Of a DNA stretch of 13,194 nt, positions 6,610-12,789 are shown in pieces. The notes below the pieces were generated by a model. That model was not told the origin of the DNA. It made no database searches and saw nothing but the letters and a program-made list of their open reading frames with translations. The DNA lies in the NCBI GenBank assembly GCA_015711875.1, contig JACVJG010000025.1, positions 1 through 13,194 of the forward strand, given 5' to 3'. Within the stretch, counting starts at the first letter, position 1, and each line of letters starts with the position of its first letter. This DNA is from Candidatus Solincola jinzensis. Lineage in GTDB: Bacteria > Actinomycetota > Geothermincolia > Geothermincolales > RBG-13-55-18. A program made the position numbers and the translations under genes.

Positions 6610-6698
6610 AAAAGGCGACCTTTTATGCGTGGGCTGCGCTAACATGTCCAGGAAGGGGGTTGATAAATACCGATAAACTGATAAACTACTATCAGTTT
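6610..6698. promoter_or_regulatory. AT-rich palindrome cluster, candidate operators
   Basis: AAAAGG-CGA-CCTTTT (6610-6624) is a perfect 15-bp hairpin. AAACTGATA (6675-6683) and TATCAGTTT (6690-6698) form a perfect 9-bp inverted repeat with a 6-bp spacer, the size and symmetry of a TetR-type operator. Between them are three direct copies of GATAAA (6662, 6672 and 6680). A TTGATA (6660-6665) could serve as a -35. The tract stands out as AT-rich in GC-rich surroundings. A weak terminator reading (TTTTT follows the second stem) is an alternative. Confidence 0.45.
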
Positions 6699-6883
6699 TT
6701 CCGTTTCCGCATTTAGACAGGTGTTTTTCTGCTTTGGAAGGTGGACTCGATGCCATGCAGTGGCCCGCTGGCGCGAGTAGCCTGTATGCGAGCGGCATTA
6801 CCGCGGACGGATGTGAGGCCATGAGGGAGGAAAAACGCTCCTTTGCGGGATAGTCCGTGCCATGGCGGCCTAGCCGATTTGGC

Positions 6884-6895
6884 CATAACGTTATG
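6884..6895. promoter_or_regulatory. 12-bp perfect palindrome CATAACGTTATG
   Basis: A perfect palindrome about 115 bp upstream of the thioesterase start, in sequence with no gene. Its size suits a dimeric regulator's site, but no second copy was seen in the window and no regulator can be assigned. Confidence 0.3.
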
Positions 6896-6998
6896 CGCCG
6901 GCAGGCGGCTCTATGTAAAGGCAAAAGGGACGCTGGGAAAACATCGCTCCCGCCATCAGAAACATGTGTGATGAGGCGTGGAATAAGGGAAACGAGAT

Positions 6999-7003
6999 GG
7001 AGG
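6999..7003 (+). promoter_or_regulatory. Ribosome binding site deciding the TTG start of the thioesterase
   Basis: GGAGG ends 6 nt before TTG 7010. The earlier in-frame ATG at 6970 has no Shine-Dalgarno and would add residues of non-family composition, so the TTG is preferred. Confidence 0.65.
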
Positions 7004-7009
7004 CCGGGG

Positions 7010-7450
7010 TTGAAAGAGGCAGTAGATGAGAACATTCGCGCCATCATCGCGGCGGACGCTTACGCGGCTCTTATCGGCGCTGAGCTCGTGGATATAAGAC
7101 CGGGTTGGGCAAAGGTTTCCATGCGGCTCGAAGAAGGCCACCTCAATTTCATGGGCATGGTGCATGGCGGGGTGATCTTCTCCCTCGCGGACGTGGCCTT
7201 CGGTGCGGCGGCCAACTCCTTCGGGACAAAGGCCATGGCGCTTTCGGTGGGTATCGATTTCCTGGCCGCGCCGGAGGTTACGGGGGAGCTGGTGGCCGAG
7301 GTGGAACTGGTATCCAGAGCGGGAAAGACGGGCTATTACCGCATGGAGGTCAAGGACGCGCAGGGATCCACGGTGGCAAGGTGCCACGGCTGGGCGTACC
7401 ATACCGGCAAGCCGCTGCGCGAGGAGGAAAACGGTGGGTTCGGAGGATGA
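7010..7450 (+). CDS. PaaI-type hotdog-fold acyl-CoA thioesterase
   Basis: A hotdog-fold thioesterase of 146 residues, the usual length for PaaI/YdiI-like enzymes that hydrolyse acyl-CoA thioesters in the cytoplasm. The signature GHLNFMGMVHGGVIFSLAD spans residues 43-61: Asn46, His52-Gly-Gly54 and Asp61 fit the catalytic layout of PaaI. The second half keeps the expected strands (ALSVGIDFLAAPEVTGELVA, RAGKTGYYRMEVKDAQG). The TTG start is set by its ribosome binding site. It lies between inverted repeat copies A and B together with tetR, and about 410 bp before the short-chain dehydrogenase, at the head of the acyl-CoA genes. It may free CoA from an intermediate or detoxify a dead-end acyl-CoA. 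The substrate is not predictable. Confidence 0.9.
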   Translation: MKEAVDENIRAIIAADAYAALIGAELVDIRPGWAKVSMRLEEGHLNFMGMVHGGVIFSLADVAFGAAANSFGTKAMALSVGIDFLAAPEVTGELVAEVELVSRAGKTGYYRMEVKDAQGSTVARCHGWAYHTGKPLREEENGGFGG

Positions 7451-7521
7451 ACGGAGAGCGTCGCCGGTATGCGGGAAGAGGGGGGCGTGAAGAGCGAACG
7501 GGGCATGAGGCGCACGCGAGG

Positions 7522-7651
7522 AGAGTCGCTCAAGGGGGCCTTCGAAGAGGGAACGGCAAGGCATGACCTACCAGTCTGAACTAGTCCTTCCTATCCCCTC
7601 CCATTGAATACGTGCTGAAGAGAGGGAAAACGGTTTGGCCAAGTTTGGGGA
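7522..7651 (+). repeat. Dispersed repeat copy B (130 bp, inverted relative to copy A)
   Basis: Plus-strand copy of the element described at 5284-5423. It has one ATTGAATAC unit (7603-7611) where copy A has two. The conserved core is GAACGGCAAGGCATGACCTA, then AGTCCTTCCTATCCC, and near the end AAAACGGTTTGGCCAAG with the 8-bp palindrome TTGGCCAA. With copy A it brackets tetR and the thioesterase, the like ends facing outwards. No target-site duplication is evident beside either copy. Confidence 0.88.
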
Positions 7652-7850
7652 GATGAGCGACGAACGGGGATAGGGACCGCAAGGGGGAAAGCGGTAGAGA
7701 ACGAGACGGCTTCGGGAAAGCGCCGCGAGCGCGCATGTGGGGGGAGCATGGCGTAAAACGCGGTTGCGTGGGACCGTATGGCCTGGTCGCGCACAGGGCC
7801 TGGCCAAGTCCCGCGAAGAGGGGCGAAAGCAGGCTTCGGATCGCGAGGGG

Positions 7851-7856
7851 AAGGAG
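7851..7856 (+). promoter_or_regulatory. Ribosome binding site deciding the start of the short-chain dehydrogenase
   Basis: AAGGAG lies 5 nt before ATG 7862. The open frame extends upstream to 7778, but those residues do not resemble the family, so 7862 is the start. Confidence 0.8.
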
Positions 7857-7861
7857 TGCTT

Positions 7862-8620
7862 ATGTCTCTTGAGGGGAGAGTGGCTCTGGTGACGGGCGCT
7901 TCCGGGGGGCTCGGAAGGGTGCACGGCCTGGTGCTGGCGGAGCATGGAGCCGACGTGGCCCTGGTTTACAACCGTAACGAGGCCAAGGCCGCGGAGGTCG
8001 CAAAGGAGATAGAGGAAAAGGGGCGCCGGGCTTTGACGGTCAAGATGGACCTATCGGACGAGGACTCCATCATACAGGGCGTGAAGAAGGCAGAGAGCGA
8101 GCTGGGGGGAGTGGACATCCTGGTCAACAACGCCGCAGCGGGGATCGTGCGCGCCGTCACCATCACCGACATGAGCAAGGAGGACTGGGACGCCGACGTG
8201 GCAGTGAACCTCACCGCGCCCTTCCTCCTCATCAAGGCGGTTTTTCCCGGCATGGCCGAGAGAGGCTGGGGGCGCATCATCAACGTCTCCTCGGTGACCG
8301 GTACCATGGGTGGCTTCGGCCAGTGCAGCTATGCCGCCACCAAGGCGGGATTGATAGGGCTGACCAAGACGGTGGCCCTGGAGGGGGCACGCAAGAACAT
8401 CACCTGCAACGCCGTGGTGCTGGGGGTCTTCGACGCGGGGAGCTTCTACGACGTGGCGGAGCCCTTCCGCGAGCGCATCATCAAGCGCGTGGCCATGCGA
8501 CGCTCCGGCGATCCCCGCGAGCTCTCAGAGGTCATCGCCTTCCTGGCCTCGGAGGAGGCGAGTTTCGTCACCGGTGAGGCCATCGAGGTCAGCGGAGGCA
8601 TCAGCCTCTTCACTTTTTGA
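7862..8620 (+). CDS. Short-chain dehydrogenase/reductase (FabG-like)
   Basis: A 252-residue classical SDR that oxidises a hydroxyacyl group or reduces a ketoacyl group with NAD(P). The cofactor loop is TGASGGLG (residues 11-18). Structural NNAA is at 89-92, and the catalytic tetrad is Asn116, Ser144, Tyr157 and Lys161 (NVSSVTG, then YAATK). The C-terminus, FVTGEAIEVSGGISLF, matches FabG-type proteins. The residues after beta2 (VYNRNEAKA, with Arg38) hint at NADPH use, weakly. In this neighbourhood of acyl-CoA dehydrogenase, mutase and thiolase, a 3-hydroxyacyl-CoA or 3-oxoacyl-CoA role is more likely than fatty-acid synthesis, since no acyl-carrier protein or other fab gene is visible. It is followed by a 266-bp gap. 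Confidence 0.92.
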   Translation: MSLEGRVALVTGASGGLGRVHGLVLAEHGADVALVYNRNEAKAAEVAKEIEEKGRRALTVKMDLSDEDSIIQGVKKAESELGGVDILVNNAAAGIVRAVTITDMSKEDWDADVAVNLTAPFLLIKAVFPGMAERGWGRIINVSSVTGTMGGFGQCSYAATKAGLIGLTKTVALEGARKNITCNAVVLGVFDAGSFYDVAEPFRERIIKRVAMRRSGDPRELSEVIAFLASEEASFVTGEAIEVSGGISLFTF

Positions 8621-8886
8621 GAGGCGAGGGGGATGGGCGACACCCGGGGGCGGGAGAAACCGCGGTCGAGGAAGGCGCAAGCCGGCAGGCCTGGGATGAA
8701 AAACCCCCCCCGGAGGGAAGTCGCCGTGGCTCCCTTCCTGGCCCGGGAAATAAAGCGAGGCGGGGAGGCCATGCATCATAAGGGCGGGGGAGCGGAGAGG
8801 GGGGCCAGCGACATGCCGACGGCTCCAGCGTCACTGCGACGAAAAAACGATCGGAATCGGCGTCATCGGTAAGACAAGGAGGCGAT
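8621..8886. other. 266-bp gap between the short-chain dehydrogenase and the acyl-CoA dehydrogenase
   Basis: No gene found. A run of eight C (around 8704-8711) follows an A-run; otherwise it is purine-rich on the + strand. AAGGAGG at 8876-8882 is the ribosome binding site of the next gene. Confidence 0.55.
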
Positions 8887-10023
8887 ATGGGATTCATGCT
8901 CAAGCCGGAGCACCAGGCCTTGCGTCGCGAGATCCGCGGCCTGGCGGAGGAGAGGATAGCGCCGCGGGCGGCGGAGATCGACCGCAGCGGGGAATACCCC
9001 TGGGATATCCAGAGGCTGCTGGCCGAACAGGGGCTGCTGGGATACGCCATCCCGGAGGAATATGGCGGGTCGGGCGCCGACCTGCTCTCCTGCTGCATCG
9101 TGGGCGAAGAGCTGGCCAGGGTATGCGCCAACTCCTCTCTCATTTTCGTGGTGCAGAAGCTGGCAGCCTACCCCATCATCATCGCCGGCTCAGAGGAGAC
9201 CAAGCGCAGATACCTTCCCGAAGTGGCCTCGGGGGAGAAACTGGCGGCGTTCTGCCTCACCGAGCGCGACTCCGGCTCCGACGCGGGGGCGACGAAAACC
9301 ATGGCGCGGCGGGAGGGCGACAAGTACGTCATCAACGGCGAGAAGTGCTTTATCACCAACGGCGGCCTGGCCAGAGTCCATTCCGTGTTCTGCATGACCG
9401 ACCCCGAGAAGGGCTACCGGGGCATCAGCGCTTTCTGTGTGGGAGACGATCCGGGCATCGTCGTCGGCAAGATCGAGGACAAGATGGGCATGCGAGGCGC
9501 CCAGGTCGCGGAGCTGATCTTCCAGGACTGTGTGGTGCCGGCCGAGAACCGCCTGGGAGAGGAGGGCACCGGCTTCGTCACCGCCATGAAGACCCTGGAC
9601 AATTCGCGGCCTCTGGTAGGGGCGCAGGCGCTGGGGATAGCCCAGGGCGCCCTGGAGGCCGCGGTGGCCTGGGCCAGGGAACGCAAGGCCTTCGGCAAGC
9701 CCATCGGCGCCCTGCAGGGGGTGGGCTTCATGCTCGCGGACATGGCCACGGAGGTGGAGGCAGCGCGGCTGCTGGTCTACGAGGCAGCCGCTCTAGCCGA
9801 CGCAGGCGACCCCAACCTCTCCATCTATTCCGCCATGTCCAAGATGAAGGCCTCGGATGTGGCCATGCGCGTGACCACCGACGCCGTGCAGGTGATGGGA
9901 GGCTACGGATATATGCGCGACCATCCCGTTGAGCGCATGATGCGGGACGCCAAGGTGACGCAGATCTACGAGGGAACCAACCAGGTGCAGAGGCTGGTGA
10001 TATCGCGCGCGCTGTTGAGGTGA
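8887..10023 (+). CDS. Acyl-CoA dehydrogenase
   Basis: An FAD-dependent acyl-CoA dehydrogenase of 378 residues, the normal length of the short/branched-chain group, introducing a 2,3-double bond and passing electrons to an electron-transfer flavoprotein. Visible motifs are PEEYGGSGAD near 57; the FAD/substrate motif TERDSGSDAGATKT near 126; FITNGG near 155; KMGMRGAQVAELIFQDCVVP near 200; and the C-terminal RDAKVTQIYEGTNQVQR with the catalytic base Glu362 in the position used by short- and medium-chain enzymes (isovaleryl-type enzymes place it elsewhere). ATG 8887 has an excellent AAGGAGG 4 nt upstream. It lies just before the B12 mutase, so its substrate may be the mutase product or precursor; the chain length cannot be judged. 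Confidence 0.94.
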   Translation: MGFMLKPEHQALRREIRGLAEERIAPRAAEIDRSGEYPWDIQRLLAEQGLLGYAIPEEYGGSGADLLSCCIVGEELARVCANSSLIFVVQKLAAYPIIIAGSEETKRRYLPEVASGEKLAAFCLTERDSGSDAGATKTMARREGDKYVINGEKCFITNGGLARVHSVFCMTDPEKGYRGISAFCVGDDPGIVVGKIEDKMGMRGAQVAELIFQDCVVPAENRLGEEGTGFVTAMKTLDNSRPLVGAQALGIAQGALEAAVAWARERKAFGKPIGALQGVGFMLADMATEVEAARLLVYEAAALADAGDPNLSIYSAMSKMKASDVAMRVTTDAVQVMGGYGYMRDHPVERMMRDAKVTQIYEGTNQVQRLVISRALLR

Positions 10024-10284
10024 CACGAGCCGCGTGGTTTATCGCCGCTTTTCGGGAGAGAGGCGGCGTCTGGGGTGTCCAGGGAATGTGCGCGCGCGGG
10101 GAGAGGCGGAAGGGGTGTAGAACGGAGGGAGAGGTATCGGGCATATAGGAGCGTGGCCTGCAGTGATGAGCCCGGGCCTTCATACCAGAGCCGCGAGCAT
10201 GGCATATGTCAAGGAGACGCATGCCCAGGCGGCATGGCGGATGGGACCGCGACAAGGCCTTACCTGACACGGGAGGTGCTGAAG
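10024..10284. other. 261-bp gap upstream of the mutase
   Basis: No gene recognised. CGCCGC (10043-10048) can pair with GCGGCG (10063-10068) but no T-run follows, so it is not a clear terminator. I looked for a cobalamin-riboswitch box ahead of this B12 enzyme and saw none. Confidence 0.5.
10271..10276 (+). promoter_or_regulatory. Ribosome binding site deciding the start of the mutase large subunit
   Basis: GGGAGG ends 8 nt before ATG 10285. The frame is open upstream to 10075, but those residues are unlike the family. An in-frame GTG at 10276 overlaps this site and is less likely. Confidence 0.7.
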
Positions 10285-11958
10285 ATGGCGGAGATGGAGG
10301 AGATACGCAGGGGCCTCGAGGAATGGCGCGAGGCGAAGAAGGGATGGCCGGAGCGCAGGGAGGAGTTCAGAACCGACGCGGGCATACCGGTCAAGGATCT
10401 GTACACCCCGCTGGACACGGAGGGTATCGATTACCTCAGGGATATCGGTTTTCCCGGGCAGCCTCCGTATACCCGCGGAGTGTACCCCACTATGTACCGC
10501 GGAAAATACTGGACCATCCGCATGTTCAGCGGCCATGGGACCCCCGAGGAGACCAATGACCGCTGGCGCCTGCTCTATGAGGAGGGGGAGACGGGCTTCT
10601 CGGCGGCAGTGGATTCCCTCACCTTCTCGGGGGTGGACCCGGACCAGGAGGTGCACGGCGCCGCCCACGAGGTGGGCAAGGAAGGGGTGCCTCTCTATTC
10701 CATCCGTGGAGTAGAGGCCCTGGTGGAAGACCTTCCCATCGACCGCATGAGCGTGGCCCTGGTGGTGGAGCCCATGACCTCGGCGGCGGTGACCTCCATG
10801 TACTTCAACGTCGCCAAGGGGCGCGGGCTACACAAGGAGCAGCTCGCTGGCACCACCCAGAACGACATCCTCACCATGACCATAGGGTATATCCCCTGGG
10901 GCTCCTTAAAGCCCGCGGACCTGCTCAAACTGGCCTGCGACCTCATCGAGTACTGCACCGCCATGGGTGAGGCCCCGCGCTGGAACCCCATCAACTTCAC
11001 CACTTACAACTACCGCGAGGGGGGCATCGACGCGGTGCAGGAGATAGGCATGGGGTTGGCCAACGCCGTGGCCCACATCGAGGAGTTGCTGCGCCGCGGC
11101 TGGAAGATAGACGATTTCGTGCACCGCCTGGCCTTCCACCTCTCCGCCCACCGCGACTTCTTCGAGGAGATCGCCAAGTACCGCGCCGCCCGCAAGCTCT
11201 GGTACCGCCTCATGAAGGAGCGTTACAAGCCCGATAACCCCGACGCCTACCGCTTCCGCTTCCACGTGCAGACGGCGGGGAGCTCCCTCACCGCTCAGCA
11301 GCCCATGGTGAACATCATCCGCACCGCCTATCAGGCCCTGGAGGCGGTGCTGGGGGGAACGCAGTCCCTGCACACCAACTCCTACGACGAGGCCATCTGC
11401 CTGCCCTCGGAGGAGTCGGTGCGCCTGGCGGTGCGCACCCAGGAGCTCATCCAGGAGGAGACGGGGGTAGCCAACGTGGTGGATCCCCTGGCCGGCTCCT
11501 ACTACGTGGAGGCCCTCACGCGCGAGCTGGAGGAGCGCATCTGGGATTACTTCCTGCGCATCGAGGAGATGGGAGGGGTGGTGGAGGCCCTGAACACCGG
11601 TTGGCTGTTCAACGAGATGAGCAAGGCCTTCAACAAACGACGCCGGGACCAGGAGTGCGGGGAGGAGAGGGTCATCGGCGTGAACTGCTATGTCATGGAG
11701 GATGAGGCGCCCACCCCGCCCTTCCGAACCAACCCGCGCGCGGCGGAGATAGAGAAAGAGCGCCTGAGAGCCCTGAAGGCGGAGCGGGACAACCGCAGGG
11801 TGGCGGCCCTGCTGGACCGCCTGCGCGGGGTGTGCGAGCGCAGGGAGAACGTGCTTCCGGTGGTCAGCGAGCTCACAGCCGCCGGCGCCACCCTGGGGGA
11901 GATAACCGGGGTGTACCGCGAGGTCTGGGGCATCTGGCAGCTGCCCTTCGTGGCCTGA
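10285..11958 (+). CDS. Coenzyme-B12-dependent acyl-CoA mutase large subunit, atypical substrate site
   Basis: A 557-residue catalytic subunit of the methylmalonyl-CoA mutase family, of the split type (B12 domain on a separate gene). The TIM-barrel core is evident: GVYPTMYRGKYWTIR (65-79), QNDIL (192-196), RWNPINFTTYNYREGG (232-247), FRFHVQTAGSSLTAQQP and GGTQSLHTNSYDEA. The substrate residues differ from methylmalonyl-CoA mutase (P. shermanii numbering). Position 89 is Phe81, as in isobutyryl-CoA mutase, not Tyr. Position 207, Arg for a carboxylate substrate or Gln in isobutyryl- and 2-hydroxyisobutyryl-CoA mutases, falls at Tyr202 or its neighbours, with no Arg or Gln in the segment. His244 is replaced by Asn242. 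The usual FDLPT is VDSLT. Gln197 and Tyr243 are kept (192 and 241). It is therefore an acyl-CoA mutase of unknown substrate, unlikely to be methylmalonyl-CoA. The small subunit follows 12 nt later. Confidence 0.9.
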   Translation: MAEMEEIRRGLEEWREAKKGWPERREEFRTDAGIPVKDLYTPLDTEGIDYLRDIGFPGQPPYTRGVYPTMYRGKYWTIRMFSGHGTPEETNDRWRLLYEEGETGFSAAVDSLTFSGVDPDQEVHGAAHEVGKEGVPLYSIRGVEALVEDLPIDRMSVALVVEPMTSAAVTSMYFNVAKGRGLHKEQLAGTTQNDILTMTIGYIPWGSLKPADLLKLACDLIEYCTAMGEAPRWNPINFTTYNYREGGIDAVQEIGMGLANAVAHIEELLRRGWKIDDFVHRLAFHLSAHRDFFEEIAKYRAARKLWYRLMKERYKPDNPDAYRFRFHVQTAGSSLTAQQPMVNIIRTAYQALEAVLGGTQSLHTNSYDEAICLPSEESVRLAVRTQELIQEETGVANVVDPLAGSYYVEALTRELEERIWDYFLRIEEMGGVVEALNTGWLFNEMSKAFNKRRRDQECGEERVIGVNCYVMEDEAPTPPFRTNPRAAEIEKERLRALKAERDNRRVAALLDRLRGVCERRENVLPVVSELTAAGATLGEITGVYREVWGIWQLPFVA

Positions 11959-11970
11959 GAGGGGGAAGAG

Positions 11971-12378
11971 ATGGAAAAGAAAACCAGGGTGCTGCTCTTC
12001 AAGCCGGGGCTGGACGGGCACTGGCGCGGCATCATGACCGTCTCCAAGGCCCTCTCCGAGGCGGGCATGGAGACCATCTTCTTCGGGTTCAAGACCGTGG
12101 AGGGTGTGGTAGAGGCGGCCATCCAGGAGGACGTGGACGTCATCGGCTTTTCGGTGCACTCGGGCGCGCACCTGGAATGGGCGCGGGAGCTGGTGCGGGA
12201 GCTGGAGGGAAAAGGGGTTCGCGACGATTTCCTCCTCCTCGTGGGGGGCGTCTTCCCGGAGCAGGATCACGCGGAGCTCAAGGAGATCGGCATGGACGGG
12301 GTCTTCGGGCCGGGAACGGTGACCGCGGACATCGTGAGGTTCATCGAGGAGAACCTGGGGCGCAAAGTGTCGGGGTGA
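11971..12378 (+). CDS. Coenzyme-B12-binding small subunit of the acyl-CoA mutase
   Basis: A 135-residue cobalamin-binding Rossmann-like domain, the separate small subunit partnering the upstream protein. The signature DxHxxG is present as LDGHWRG (Asp15, His17 as lower axial cobalt ligand, Gly20), and the later GG at 92-93 (LLLVGGVFPEQD) lines the nucleotide tail. The middle SxL element is SVH (61-63) instead of the usual Leu-containing form, a small deviation. GFKTVEGVVEAAIQEDVDVI and VFGPGTVTADIVRFI match the family. ATG 11971 lies 12 nt after the large-subunit stop with a purine-rich ribosome binding site, so the two are co-translated. No MeaB-type G-protein chaperone is seen in the window. 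Confidence 0.93.
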   Translation: MEKKTRVLLFKPGLDGHWRGIMTVSKALSEAGMETIFFGFKTVEGVVEAAIQEDVDVIGFSVHSGAHLEWARELVRELEGKGVRDDFLLLVGGVFPEQDHAELKEIGMDGVFGPGTVTADIVRFIEENLGRKVSG

Positions 12379-12789
12379 CTCTGCGCGTGGCCGGCCCAAG
12401 AAGCTTGAAAGGCTGCGTGGAGACGCGGCTACCTTCCAGCGGATACGGAAAACGGTCTTGCCTCGGCGCACGATCCCTGTAAGCGGTTCTCGACCACGGT
12501 TGCCGGAGCGCCGGTTTGGGATGCGGCCCCGTAAAGGAAGCGGGCGATAAAGGCCGTGGCCCGAAAGTCGATGGCGGCTTGTTGAGTATAAGGAATCCGG
12601 GGACGGAGGAGGGGAGAGGGGGATAAAGGAGAGCCGCAAGCGTCAAGCCGATCCGCTGGGCGCCGGTCGCAAAGAAAAGCGGGGGAGGGAAGAGGCGGTA
12701 AGTGGAGAGGCGCAGGGATATCAAGGGGCATGCCGGGAGCGGTTCGGGGATGGATCGGATTCCGGCGGTTCGATGAGCAAGGAGGTCGC
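12379..12789. other. Intergenic region between the mutase and the thiolase
   Basis: No gene recognised in 411 bp. The + strand is strongly purine-rich from about 12595 to 12785. Minus-strand frames run open across the gap but have Pro/Arg/Ser-rich composition without family character. A segment at 12488-12578 weakly resembles 6331-6422. No terminator with a T-run was found after the small subunit. Confidence 0.55.

Larger units (their letters stand above)
6313..7009. other. Long gap between tetR and the thioesterase, with palindromes but no gene
   Basis: Nearly 700 bp without a credible coding region. Frames on both strands are short or of Ser/Pro/Arg-rich shadow composition. It holds a cluster of palindromes and short direct repeats at 6610-6698, a 12-bp palindrome at 6884-6895, and a segment (about 6331-6422) that weakly resembles 12488-12578. 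The rest is unremarkable. Confidence 0.65.
7451..7861. other. Intergenic region with repeat copy B
   Basis: No gene recognised in 411 bp. Repeat copy B occupies 7522-7651. The remaining 210 bp up to the short-chain dehydrogenase is purine-rich on the + strand, with no clear promoter, hairpin or riboswitch that I can identify. The open minus-strand frame here is rich in Arg, Ser and Pro and looks spurious. Confidence 0.6.

Noticed and set aside
6586..7047. 153-residue minus-strand open frame
   Set aside because: It overlaps the thioesterase start, is rich in Ser, Pro, Arg and Leu, shows no domain and has no clear ribosome binding site. It behaves like a GC-rich shadow.
7561..7609. Short open frame MTYQSELVLPIPSH inside the repeat, with a parallel frame in copy A
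   Set aside because: Differences between copies change amino acids (Tyr/Ser, Pro/Leu, Phe/Ser) instead of being silent, and the frame is only 14 codons. It is probably not coding.
8595..8618. GAGGC-ATCA-GCCTC hairpin followed by TTTTT at the end of the short-chain dehydrogenase
   Set aside because: It lies within conserved coding sequence (SGGISLF), has only a 5-bp stem, and the T-run is offset by 5 nt. Too weak to call a terminator.
10024..10284. Cobalamin riboswitch ahead of the B12 mutase
   Set aside because: No B12-box-like sequence or matching stem set could be seen; a covariance-model scan with the cobalamin riboswitch family would settle it.
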